Of a stretch of DNA of 64,000 nt, positions 10,101 through 17,329 are shown in pieces. The notes beneath the pieces are model-generated. The model made no database searches. It saw only the letters and a program-made list of their open reading frames with translations, and was not told the DNA's origin. A program made the translations under genes and the position numbers. The stretch's first letter is position 1, and each line of letters begins with the position of its first letter. The stretch is taken from positions 62,001-126,000 of the forward strand of contig JACKLV010000004.1 of the NCBI GenBank assembly GCA_024235755.1. Reading direction: 5' to 3'. The stretch comes from Burkholderiales bacterium (GTDB lineage Bacteria; Pseudomonadota; Gammaproteobacteria; Burkholderiales; Nitrosomonadaceae).

Positions 10101-10106
10101 ACGCAT
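5343..10106 (-). CDS. Exported HzsA-like c-type cytochrome with beta-propeller region and six Ig-like repeats
   Basis: 1587 residues. Residues 1-25 are a signal peptide (cleavage likely after AYA). The N-terminal half looks like a beta-propeller with PD40-type strands such as RIAFTSNRDGH. Two haem c motifs follow: C690-NG-C693-H694 and C761-IA-C764-H765. The stretch before the first (MQGIDCDGRTLN...LRPGEQKTCNGCH) resembles the hydrazine synthase alpha middle-domain family as I remember it. From about residue 1000 there are five closely related Ig-like repeats of about 95 residues (DNVGVVSVDLYVNGQ type) and one divergent copy to the C-terminus. No hzsB or hzsC lies nearby, so hydrazine synthesis is not implied. 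Periplasmic or surface redox protein is the safe statement; substrate unknown. Confidence 0.75.
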   Translation of the reverse strand: MRIRIKLILAIILFCLFELSIAYAQDPIVYSRCKRTTETFDLTANVTINGQAQTVTRTMTGLDIYDVLPDVTNFLTKFNAPCDLIYREPDGTETVIYDCSSSSAQSSSCAALDAAVSFDGDTIAFSVFHGSLTNYREQIHSQVVHPDAEPENLGFYKFPNKLLNTTGANLHFYTVSTGQTRVMPFKTGVYDSGPAFISNQRIAFTSNRDGHTTTVVWSTTESRIGTRIWTVDIDGKNPDLASHHSLSQEQHPHILKDGRVAYSSWQIFGGQPFRYSNNGAGTHTTIDNQFHIYAQDPDGAGNFPIYGQHSGDHAKSYFGADHKAAHFMTQTSDDRIWFADYYRENNRGLGNLVGVMPEPKGQEGKSPHEVTNHADFFVPRNAINFASWTHSDDSAAFTVGLLGMQPITHPSYSEPLPYAGKLGHPAALPNNGLMMTWGKGVCSVVVDDGIFTELGKQTPPLADGGGSGVAMNLITSLEMDTPGCDVGLYRATQIPSQHPGDLEMIVDSKDWHEIMGRAVVPYADIHGVDHPDTIERADVRTSHPSLETGTPFGLLGAASIIDRETHPKDGIHFVGEHQFNLQGTDTIDYTDDDLCGVRILGMMPNRNRNTVYEIANIAGERVSILGEFPVLNRHADGSRAIDASGHPDTSFLVRMPANTPYLMQGIDCDGRTLNTDQTWQSLRPGEQKTCNGCHVHSRPARTQFDTTFAASSEYAIPRLGEGTVPLLAGKSGNSVQTRTLPGYGMRIEFTRDIKPIFDQHCIACHGGSAPAAGLALDNTGGTNTAPNSTWWCLVADKDQSCVAAENQLATGAGPAGMSFRRPQLTRYVRAFNARGSLLYWKAANQRTDNRTDTQIPDDIDFGDPHPTTITPNELATLSRWIDIGVPGGGNTELYDTQKPTLHLATADSGSVSQLRVGTVDLGSGINPGSLVVCILGASGGCSNLAGTAEPHGVTVVNLGAALSDPDTEIYARVEDMAGNVTEVYRSVDWFLNNASGNPNTGDSKAPNITIINPGSDSVVSGVIPVEVSYSDNVGVVSVDLYVNGQHYGQSTQEPFSFSLDTTVMDDGHNTLSAVALDAAGNQGSSGMTVTVNNGTTQNTTDDKTSVIGIISPTDGKVFGTITVDFNYSDTANIVSVDLYVNNQLYGRNSQAPYSFTLDTTTVTDADYVLTAFAVDADGKQYQSNNVTVSVSNNTTTTDTEKPIVTVASPYPDAEVSGMTPVEFETYDNVGIVRVDLYANDVLVGTSEHAPFSINWDTTQTVNGYGYLQAHAYDAAGNKGISFFRNINVNNSGAEADTTVDTLSPTIGIASPVSGTVSGTIPIDFNYSDNIGVVSIDLYVNGQLLGKNTQAPFTFTLDTTTVADGDYLLTAHAFDEAGNQGVSANVVLTVSNISDSADTEAPIVTVASPSPGAEVSGITRVEFETFDYVGIVRVDLYANDVYVGSSKNAPFSIDWDTKQTINGYGYLQAQAFDAAGNKGVSFYRNITVNNAPAADTTAPTINTFNLYNGMTIQSDTIINVSASDNQGISQIALIIDGNTVVLSEDDSLSYLLNVSTARKRKTQLHTISVAASDYAGNTTKQTVNVYYK

Positions 10107-10663
10107 TACTAAACCTTGTGTCAGTTGATGTGTAAATTTAAATTATTCTTAACCGCGATCCATGTTAGCTGGTGATATTATTTTTTCTTGCGCACCTTGA
10201 ACATTTAAGGCATTTTTAGTCAAAACAAAGAGATTGTTCATTGTTTAACCCGAGTATCTATCTGAATTGAAAAAATCAGATATCCCAAAACGACATTTAT
10301 TTTTAATTGGTATGGCGGGCAAAATGAGATGCATTAATATTAGTATGTCTTGTATCCGATTATGTGCAAATCAGGTAATTTCAGGAATCGAAGTGGTTAT
10401 GGGGTATAGATTGAATTATTAGAATCGGACTCATACAGTTCAACAGCAATACGAGTTCCGTCTATGAATATCATTAGCTTTCGAAAAAAAGTCATAGCTA
10501 TAATTCTGATATCTTGGTTGTTAACCAAAGACAAAAAACTTTTTAGGATAAAACGGGCGTAAGTATACAGGTAATCCTGATGAGCGTGTGACAAAATTAC
10601 ACACTAATTGATACTCCTATAGTGGAAAAAATATATTCTGTTTTTTAAAAAAATATCTTGATC
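10107..10663. other. Intergenic region without a supported gene
   Basis: 557 bases, AT-rich, between the divergent cytochrome and carboxypeptidase genes. A 65-codon minus-strand frame from a TTG at 10594 has no ribosome-binding site and no recognisable motif, so I do not call it. Promoters of both flanking genes must lie here, but no convincing -35/-10 pair stood out. Confidence 0.5.
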
Positions 10664-12175
10664 ATGAATAAACATTATCAGAATCTGGTTGAGAGACTGG
10701 AGGAAATTTCCCATCTGAACGGTGTAATGAGTACGATGGGATGGGATCAGGAAGTAATGATGCCAACCGGAGCTGCGCATGCACGTGCCAGGCAGATTTC
10801 AGCACTTGCCGGTGTTATCCATGAACGTATGACGGATCCTGCTTTGGGTGATTGCCTCGAAGCATTGCAAGAACAAAGCAATCTTGTGCATGCGATTGAG
10901 CAATGCAATATCCGGGAAGCAAGGCGACAGTATGATTTGATGACGCGAGTTCCTAAACCACTGGTAAAGGCGCTGGCTGAGCAGGGGTCGCGTGGACAAG
11001 CAACCTGGGTGCAGGCGCGTCAGGAAAATAGATTTCAGGACTTTGCCCCGGTGATTCAGTCGTTTTTGATGCTGAAGAAAGAGTGGGCCGATTGTGTTTT
11101 TCCAGAGCTGTCGCCTTATGATGCCAATCTTGATCTGTTCGAACGTGGAACAACAACGGCTGAAATATCTGCGATTTTTGAACAGTTGAAATCTGCTTTG
11201 ATACCGCTGATAGATACAGTCAGAGATAGTGGGTATCAACCAAATACCAATTTTTTAAAAGGCAGTTTTGCGATTGATAAACAGGCTAAATTGGCGCGGA
11301 AAATCAGTAAAGATATTGGTTTTGATTTCACAAAAGGGCGTATGGATGTTTCGGTTCATCCGTTTTGTGGCGGTAGCCATCCTACCGACGTACGCATTAC
11401 GACGCGTTATGCTGAGCATGATTTTATTGAATCGCTTTATGCGGTTATCCATGAGACCGGACATGCGTTGTATGAGCAGGGACGCATGCCCGGTTTTGAA
11501 GATTTGCCAGTTTCCGAGTCGTTGACGATGGGTATTCATGAATCGCAGTCACTGTTCTGGGAACGTATGATTGCGCAAAGCAAAGCATTCTGCACGCATT
11601 ATTTCGAATTGATTCGTAACACTTTTCCAAATAATTTACAACATGAAACGGCTGATTCATTTTATCAGGCTGTCAATGCCTGCCAGCCAGGATTGATCAG
11701 GGTGGAAGCGGATGAGCTGACCTATCCATTGCATGTCATTTTGCGCTTTGAGATTGAAAAAGATTTATTTGAAGGCAGTATTGCAATCGATGATTTACCG
11801 GCGGTATGGAATGAAAAAATGGTCGCGTATCTCGGTATTAAACCCCCTAACGATACGCTGGGGGTTTTGCAGGATTCCCACTGGAGTGGCGGCGCTTTTG
11901 GATATTTTCCATCGTATACATTAGGTGCTATTTATGCTTGTCAGTTTTATAATACGATGCAGCAAGTTCTGCCGGATACAGAGAAAAATATTGAAACAGG
12001 AAATTTTGTACCGATAAAAAAATGGTTAAACGAAAATATCCATAGACATGGGAGGCTTTATACTCCTCAAGAACTCGTGCTAAAAATAACGGGTCAAGCC
12101 TTAAATCAGCAATATTTGCTCGATTATCTAAAAGTCAAATATAGTACGATTTACAGTTTAAATCTAAACGCATAG
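10664..12175 (+). CDS. M32 family metallocarboxypeptidase (thermostable carboxypeptidase 1 type)
   Basis: Cytoplasmic zinc carboxypeptidase removing C-terminal residues from peptides. 503 residues from the ATG at 10664; a TTG two codons earlier is also open. Zinc motif H263-ETG-H267 (VIHETGHALYEQG) with the third ligand expected in the IHESQSLFWERM segment just downstream. Other M32 hallmarks are the HPFCGG segment and the DVRITTRY segment before the active site, and the N-terminal GWDQEVMMP. All-helical composition and length fit the family. It stands alone, with long non-coding stretches on both sides. Confidence 0.95.
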   Translation: MNKHYQNLVERLEEISHLNGVMSTMGWDQEVMMPTGAAHARARQISALAGVIHERMTDPALGDCLEALQEQSNLVHAIEQCNIREARRQYDLMTRVPKPLVKALAEQGSRGQATWVQARQENRFQDFAPVIQSFLMLKKEWADCVFPELSPYDANLDLFERGTTTAEISAIFEQLKSALIPLIDTVRDSGYQPNTNFLKGSFAIDKQAKLARKISKDIGFDFTKGRMDVSVHPFCGGSHPTDVRITTRYAEHDFIESLYAVIHETGHALYEQGRMPGFEDLPVSESLTMGIHESQSLFWERMIAQSKAFCTHYFELIRNTFPNNLQHETADSFYQAVNACQPGLIRVEADELTYPLHVILRFEIEKDLFEGSIAIDDLPAVWNEKMVAYLGIKPPNDTLGVLQDSHWSGGAFGYFPSYTLGAIYACQFYNTMQQVLPDTEKNIETGNFVPIKKWLNENIHRHGRLYTPQELVLKITGQALNQQYLLDYLKVKYSTIYSLNLNA

Positions 12176-12698
12176 TGCCCTCACTTAAAGTATACGCACA
12201 AAAAAAATCTCATAATCCTACTGACCTGACTAAGTGAATTACTTTTAGGAAGGTGATTAAAGATGCACCAATAAAACGAAAATAATGTATTGGACTATGC
12301 AGTACGCAGCAGTTCCGTTAATTGTGGAAGGTAGGGGCCTGATTCAAACGCTATTGCTGCGATAGGATTTTAATAATATGAATAATAACTGTGAAACTGC
12401 TCATCAAGCGCAAGAAATACAAAAATAGATTATGTAATTGTGATTTCATATCCAAAGATACCTATAAATAAACCCAGCTTGCTGCTTTTCAAGTTATAAG
12501 ATTGAGCTTTATGGTATTGTTGTTTGGATGAAATTATAGATATGTAACTAACTGATCTTAAGATAATTATTGTATAGATATAGATTAAAATTCTTGTGTT
12601 GGCATAGATGTAGCAAAAGATTCGGTTCCATACGAATTCAATCAGGGGAGCTGAACTGAAAACAAAGAACCGAATCTCATTATTGTTAAAAGCTTGGG
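12176..12698. other. Intergenic region holding only a terminator-like repeat
   Basis: About 520 AT-rich bases between the convergent carboxypeptidase and small membrane protein genes. No open frame with a credible start was found. The only structure I see is the inverted repeat at 12618-12677, listed separately. Confidence 0.5.
12618..12677 (-). terminator. Possible terminator of the small membrane protein gene
   Basis: 11-bp inverted repeat agattcggttc (12618-12628) / gaaccgaatct (12667-12677) separated by 38 bases. On the minus strand it lies just past the stop of the gene ending at 12699, and the distal arm runs into TTTTGC. The long loop makes it weaker than a standard terminator. Confidence 0.4.
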
Positions 12699-12899
12699 CT
12701 ATCCTTGCACAACGGGGTTTTTAGTGGTGTAACCAATGTAATTTTTGGCTGGACCATATATAACAGTAGAAACTAAATAACCGGTGAATAGAACGAGTCC
12801 AAAAGTTAAATTTGCTTCCGGAAATGTAAAGATAGATAAAACACCCAAGATAATTGTACTGATAGCTATTCCGATAATGGTTGGATAATTTTTGTTCAT
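12699..12899 (-). CDS. Small two-helix membrane protein, function unknown
   Basis: 66 residues, two hydrophobic helices (about 7-25 and 32-49) joined by a short FPEANLTF turn, then a polar tail ending NPVVQG. The ATG is preceded by AAAGGA at suitable spacing, which supports real translation. It is transcribed away from sbtA and shares with it a 774-base AT-rich region. No family was recognised. A link with the bicarbonate locus is possible only by position. Confidence 0.62.
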   Translation of the reverse strand: MNKNYPTIIGIAISTIILGVLSIFTFPEANLTFGLVLFTGYLVSTVIYGPAKNYIGYTTKNPVVQG

Positions 12900-13673
12900 G
12901 ATAGTTTTTCCTTTTAAGATATAGACATTTAAATAGAAACAGAAAATAAAATTTTGTTATACGTTTACGTCTATGACTAAGCGCTTCACAAAAAGTTCAC
13001 AAAATTATAACAAACTTTTTATAAAAAGTTTATAAAAACTTCACAAAAAAATCACATAAATTTTATAAAAGTCTGGGAGAGTTTAATCAATATTATTTAA
13101 ATCAATCTTTGGAATAAGGATGGTTTTATCACTTATCTATTGAATTGGATTTAGATATTGGTGTAATGCAGTATTGTATTGATATGTTGATTGTCGGATG
13201 TGGTGAGATTTAGAAGCATTAGCCTGGTCAATGAAACTGTAATAAACACTAAGGTCAATTTTTGCAAAGGATCAGTGGGGTTGGGTTCCATTAACAGCTT
13301 GTTCCAAAGAAACCGAACTGATGAAAAATCTTGTTGGGTATAAATATCTGAGAATCTGAGTTTTGACCAGAAATATGCACTAATTTTTACATTCCTGGTT
13401 GTTAAAAACAGTACGAATTCAATTGTATGTAATTAATATCAAATGCTTGAGATATTTTCAGAAATGCCTATTAGGTATATATAACGTTTTGAATAATCCC
13501 ATTTATTTTTTTAAACAAGATTTAACAATCTTCACAAGATTTTGACAAGGACTATTATATGATACTGATTCAGACATAAGATATAGATAGATAGAAACAG
13601 GTAATTGCTAGATTTTAGCATCGCTAAAAGCAATTATATTTAATACTAAAATCAATTCTAGGGGGAGTAGTAA
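12900..13673. other. AT-rich control region between the small membrane protein and sbtA
   Basis: 774 bases without a credible gene. 12960-13075 holds repeated TTCACAAAA-type words and a perfect 20-bp palindrome (listed separately). A TTGACA hexamer at 13542-13547 has no good -10 at normal spacing. Since sbtA starts at 13674, its regulation must lie here. Confidence 0.45.
12985..13075. repeat. Clustered TTCACAAAA words and a 20-bp palindrome
   Basis: The word TTCACAAAA occurs three times (starting near 12987, 12997 and 13040), with the related ATCACATAAA just after. The perfect palindrome AAACTTTTTATAAAAAGTTT lies at 13012-13031, followed by further TTATAAAA copies. Such clustering in a divergent intergenic region could be a binding array or bent DNA; the AT content alone could also create some of it. 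Confidence 0.5.
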
Positions 13674-14627
13674 ATGACGATACAACCAGTAGTTTTATTT
13701 TTTGTCATGGGGATTGTAGCCGGATTAATCAGATCCGACCTTAAGATTCCAGAAGCATTATACAAAAGTCTGAGTATTTATTTGTTGATTGCAATCGGCC
13801 TGAAAGGCGGTTTGTCATTATCCAAATATGAACTTATGGAAGTGCTGCCTGCCTGTATAGCACTTGTTGTCACTGCAGCGCTGATCCCACTTGTTGCGTA
13901 TCCAATTTTGAAATTTATTGGCAAGTTTAATCAAGCCGATTCCGGTGCGATTGCTGCGCACTATGGTTCAGTCAGTGCCGTAACGTTTGCCGTTGGCTTG
14001 GCTTTTATGGATAGTATTGGAGAATACTATGAGGGTTATATGCCGTTATTCCTTGCTTTACTGGAAGTTCCAGCATTAGCAACCGGTACTATTCTTGCGC
14101 TAATGGGCGCTAGTGCCGCGGGAGGTAAAACGCAATGGGGTAAGTTATTGCATGAGGTGTTTACCGGCTCGAGTATTTATCTGCTGGTTGGTGGTATAGC
14201 GATTGGATACTATATGGGTATTGTGAAAGAAGTTGAACCACTGGATAAACTGTTCTTTGATCTCTTTATTGGAGCACTTGCTTTATTCCTTTTGGAAATG
14301 GGTCTTTTGGCAGCGAGCCGTCTTTCCATTATTAAACAGAAAGGGTTGTTCATGATTGCCTTTGGTATCCTGTTCCCGCTCGCGTGTGGCGCTTTCGGGG
14401 CATTTATGGGCATGGTATTTGATCTAACTCCAGGCGGCACTATGATTCTTGCTGTGCTTTATGCGAGTTCTTCTTATATTGCAGCGCCTGCTGCGATGCG
14501 TATTGCAGTGCCCAAGGCGGATCCAGCGGTGTCGATTGGGCTTTCCTTAGGGGTGACCTTTCCTTTTAATATCTTTATAGGTGTGCCAATTTATTGGGAA
14601 ATGGCTAAGTTTATGCATGGTGTTTAA
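13674..14627 (+). CDS. sbtA: Sodium-dependent bicarbonate transporter, SbtA family
   Basis: Inner-membrane Na+/HCO3- symporter family (formerly DUF897), raising internal bicarbonate for the Calvin cycle. 317 residues, almost entirely hydrophobic with about ten helices in two inverted halves; family segments such as IPEALYKSLSIYLLIAIGLKGG, HYGSVSAVTFAVG and FPFNIFIGVPIY are present. The ATG follows a strong AGGGGGAG ribosome-binding site. An SbtB-like PII gene comes next, as in cyanobacterial and chemoautotroph sbtAB pairs, and the dab genes follow. A hairpin between the two genes may reduce read-through. Family call firm; substrate inferred from family. Confidence 0.93.
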   Translation: MTIQPVVLFFVMGIVAGLIRSDLKIPEALYKSLSIYLLIAIGLKGGLSLSKYELMEVLPACIALVVTAALIPLVAYPILKFIGKFNQADSGAIAAHYGSVSAVTFAVGLAFMDSIGEYYEGYMPLFLALLEVPALATGTILALMGASAAGGKTQWGKLLHEVFTGSSIYLLVGGIAIGYYMGIVKEVEPLDKLFFDLFIGALALFLLEMGLLAASRLSIIKQKGLFMIAFGILFPLACGAFGAFMGMVFDLTPGGTMILAVLYASSSYIAAPAAMRIAVPKADPAVSIGLSLGVTFPFNIFIGVPIYWEMAKFMHGV

Positions 14628-14673
14628 TTATTTATAAACAGAGAAATCTGATAAATGATTAACTAGAGATAAA

Positions 14674-14718
14674 AAACCTTCCAACTAGTTTGGTGTTATT
14701 ATCCAGTATGGAAGGTTT
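14674..14718 (+). terminator. Hairpin between sbtA and the PII-like gene (terminator or attenuator)
   Basis: 10-bp perfect stem aaaccttcca (14674-14683) / tggaaggttt (14709-14718) with a 25-base loop, followed by CTTTC. The T tract is short, so partial termination that lowers expression of the downstream PII-like gene is plausible. Confidence 0.5.
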
Positions 14719-14769
14719 CTTTCAAATTTAATATATCTAATTAAAATTCTTTGAGCGAGGTGGTAAAAT

Positions 14770-15087
14770 ATGGCTTCAACGCTGTCAATGAAACGGGTCG
14801 AAATCGTCATCGATGCTGAAAAACTTGAAGGACTCGTCAGTCTGTTAATGGATGCTGGGGTAAGAGGTTACACGGTACTTAAAAAGGCTGGCGGTTTGGG
14901 ATCACGCGGCACACGTAGTCCGGATGATGTTTTATGGGAAGAAGAAAACGCTGTTGTGATCCTTGCTTGTAAAGAAGATCAAGCGAACAAAATTGTTGAT
15001 GCGTTGCGTCCTAAATTAAAAGATTTCGGTGGAATGTGTTTATTATCTGATTGCGAATGGGTAGAAGGTCCGCCTATTTCGTATTAA
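14770..15087 (+). CDS. SbtB-like PII signalling protein
   Basis: 105-residue PII-superfamily protein. The core DAGVRGYTVLKKAGGLGSRGTRS matches the nucleotide-binding part of SbtB and of carboxysome-associated PII proteins (GASGYTV...GGKGSR). The T-loop region is short, and the C-terminal Cys-containing loop known from cyanobacterial SbtB (CGPxGC type) is missing: the protein ends WVEGPPISY. By family it would bind adenylates such as cAMP, AMP or ADP and act on SbtA. An AGGTGG-type ribosome-binding site precedes the ATG. Position directly after sbtA supports the pairing. Confidence 0.87.
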   Translation: MASTLSMKRVEIVIDAEKLEGLVSLLMDAGVRGYTVLKKAGGLGSRGTRSPDDVLWEEENAVVILACKEDQANKIVDALRPKLKDFGGMCLLSDCEWVEGPPISY

Positions 15088-15291
15088 ATATTAGAAATCA
15101 TCAGTAGTAAGTGTTAACTAATGGTTTCTAGTAACTTCTTAGACTTAAAGGGATCACAAGTTAATCTTTATTTCTCTTTTCTGCTGTTAAGCATTCATCT
15201 GTAGAAGTTTAAGAGCTACTGCTTGAAAATAACAGGAGTTAGACTTGAAGTTTTTGTTTTTCTGTAGTTAAAAGTTTTATCGCTCCTGTAT

Positions 15292-15322
15292 CAGCACTTC
15301 GCTGCTTTGCGGCGAAGTGCTG
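15292..15322 (+). terminator. Terminator after the PII-like gene
   Basis: Perfect 11-bp stem cagcacttcgc (15292-15302) / gcgaagtgctg (15312-15322), 9-base loop, followed by TTGCCATTTTTCTG. The stem is GC-rich in an AT-rich surrounding; the T tract is slightly displaced. Confidence 0.65.
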
Positions 15323-15436
15323 TTGCCATTTTTCTGTTATTCCAGGAAAAGCTTCTGAAGGTAAAGGTTTAAGCCAAAATCGTTGGTGATTTTTAACCTA
15401 TTGCTCTGTTGCTTTAAAATTTCATCAGGCTTAGGA

Positions 15437-15465
15437 TTTAAAGCAATCTTAATTGTATATATAAT
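15437..15465 (+). promoter_or_regulatory. Candidate sigma-70 promoter for the dab operon
   Basis: TTTAAA (15437-15442), 17-base spacer, TATAAT (15460-15465). The -10 is perfect, the -35 matches at four of six positions. It would give a leader of roughly 155 bases before dabB. The high AT content makes chance matches likely. Confidence 0.35.
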
Positions 15466-15628
15466 GAAAAATTATCGTATTGTTAGATAACCTAAATGCT
15501 AAAAATACACGAAAAGTCTTAACACAAACGTAAAAAGCATTTGTTTTATAATTTGCTTTTCTGCGAGCTTAAACGCATTCACTGTTTTTTATAATTCCAC
15601 TCAATCAGGATATTTCAATGAGGTTAGT

Positions 15629-17329
15629 ATGTCTATCGTTGTATTAGTTCCCTTACTTCCACTTATAGGTGCGCTTATTGTAGTTGCAGGGGGCAGCGAA
15701 TCCTTGCATAAACGTGCCAAACTTGCAGTCTATTTCCTCGGCGCGGCATTCATTGGCTCCGCTTTGACGCTTTGGCATGTGGCAACAGAGGGACCGATCA
15801 CTATTCGTTTTTATGATCCAGAATCCCTTGCTTCCCTAGTGTTCCCAATGGGTTTTTATATTGACCGGTTAAGTGCCGTCATGATGACGTTGATTTCCTG
15901 CGTTGGCATGATTGTTTATACCTACTCCGTCGGTAATATGTTCCAGGATTATAACGCTCGAAGATATCTATCACTGATGGCGTTTACGGTTTTCGTATTG
16001 CTTTGTATGGTTTCTAGTGCAAACATTATGATGCTGTTCATATTCTGGCAGTTATTGAGTTATCTGCTCTATATTCTAGCTCATAACCATTCACATGGGC
16101 CAACGCTAGCGGGTTCGTTTAGAACGTATACGTTGCTAAGGGTAGGGGACGTCGCGTTTCTAACGGGTATTGTGCTAGCCTATCAGCTGTATGGCACACT
16201 CGAATTTGGCGCACTTTTTGAACGAGCAGCTGAAACATCCGTTTTGCTTACACCGCTTCCAGGCATTGAAATTAGCGGTGCGACAGCTGTTACACTATTC
16301 CTCTTGATCGGCGGATTGTGTAAGTCCGCTAATTTTCCTTTCCATATTTGGTTGCCAAGCTCACTTTTTGCACCGACGCCGATGCACGCCTTGCTGCATG
16401 CGGGGATTATCAATGCGGGGGGATTTTTGATTAATCGTCTGGCGCCATTGTTTGGTATGAGTTCAACGGTGTTGCATCTGGCTTTTGCGATAGGTTTGAT
16501 AACCGTTATTGTCGGCGGTCTCATGATGCTCAGGCAAAACGATATCAAGAGAAAACTGGGTTATTCGACGATTGGACAAATGGGCTACATGATTATGGAG
16601 TGTGGATTAGGCGCTTATGCATTAGCAGTGTTCCATTTGATTGCGCATGGTTTCTTCAAAGGTTCGGTATTCCTGTACTGCGGTAATGTGATTCATGAGG
16701 CGCGTAAACATCCAAGCATGCCGCATGGCAGTCATGCCGATAAACCAAGGGAATTTTCCTTCCTGACATGGTTTACGGGATTATTTACAACTTTGTTGAT
16801 ACCGCTGATTATTCTGCTCGCCATACATGATGTACTCGATATGCCGTTGCTCGAGTCGCAGGGATTGATGATCTTCCTGTTCTTTATCTGGATAACTTCT
16901 ACACAGGCGATATTGTCGCTTACACGTGTTCAAGGCGTGGCATCGTGGAAAGTGTCGGCCAGTATGATATCTGTCTGGTTCTTCATCATATTTATTTATT
17001 TGTTTCTTGCTGAGACTTTTACGGCGTTTCTGTATCCGGATCCGGAAGAAGTTGAATTCTATCTGCAGGCTGCAGCACTTCCCGACTGGCTCTTTAGTAC
17101 TATTGTCGCTATTGTTTCCCTGGTGATTATTACAACCTGGTCTTATATGTATATTAGTGCTAAAGGCGGTTCCATACGTGTTCCTGGCTGGGTAGAATCG
17201 TTTAAGTTGCGTTTGTACACGTTATCTATGAATCGGTTCTATATCGAGAAAGTGTATGAAGGGTTAGGGCGGGTATTTTCGCGCGTTCTAAATCGAATCG
17301 TTGGGCATGATAAAGGGTGGTCGAAATGA
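15629..17329 (+). CDS. dabB: DabB: NuoL-like proton-channel subunit of the Dab inorganic carbon pump
   Basis: 566-residue membrane protein of the complex-I antiporter family (PF00361 type). The core LCKSANFPFHIWLPSSLFAPTP...HAGIINAGGFL carries the lysine (Lys232) and histidine residues used for proton translocation in NuoL/MrpA relatives. There is no complex I gene next to it; instead a second antiporter-like subunit and DabA follow, which identifies it as DabB. By the published Dab model, proton flow through DabB drives CO2 hydration by DabA at the cytoplasmic face. The stop codon overlaps the ATG of the next gene (ATGA), indicating translational coupling. Confidence 0.9.
   Translation: MSIVVLVPLLPLIGALIVVAGGSESLHKRAKLAVYFLGAAFIGSALTLWHVATEGPITIRFYDPESLASLVFPMGFYIDRLSAVMMTLISCVGMIVYTYSVGNMFQDYNARRYLSLMAFTVFVLLCMVSSANIMMLFIFWQLLSYLLYILAHNHSHGPTLAGSFRTYTLLRVGDVAFLTGIVLAYQLYGTLEFGALFERAAETSVLLTPLPGIEISGATAVTLFLLIGGLCKSANFPFHIWLPSSLFAPTPMHALLHAGIINAGGFLINRLAPLFGMSSTVLHLAFAIGLITVIVGGLMMLRQNDIKRKLGYSTIGQMGYMIMECGLGAYALAVFHLIAHGFFKGSVFLYCGNVIHEARKHPSMPHGSHADKPREFSFLTWFTGLFTTLLIPLIILLAIHDVLDMPLLESQGLMIFLFFIWITSTQAILSLTRVQGVASWKVSASMISVWFFIIFIYLFLAETFTAFLYPDPEEVEFYLQAAALPDWLFSTIVAIVSLVIITTWSYMYISAKGGSIRVPGWVESFKLRLYTLSMNRFYIEKVYEGLGRVFSRVLNRIVGHDKGWSK

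Larger units (their letters stand above)
15088..15628. other. Intergenic region before the dab operon
   Basis: 541 bases with no supported gene. It contains a strong hairpin at 15292-15322 (terminator of the PII-like gene) and, further down, a candidate promoter at 15437-15465 for dabB. This separates the sbtA-PII pair and the dab operon into distinct transcription units. Confidence 0.55.

Noticed and set aside
5343..10106. A functional hydrazine synthase
   Set aside because: Only an alpha-like protein is present, the first haem motif lacks a tyrosine at +4, and no beta or gamma subunit gene lies nearby.
10397..10594. 65-codon minus-strand frame before the carboxypeptidase
   Set aside because: TTG start without ribosome-binding site, no motif, no hydrophobic signal; the region is AT-rich non-coding.
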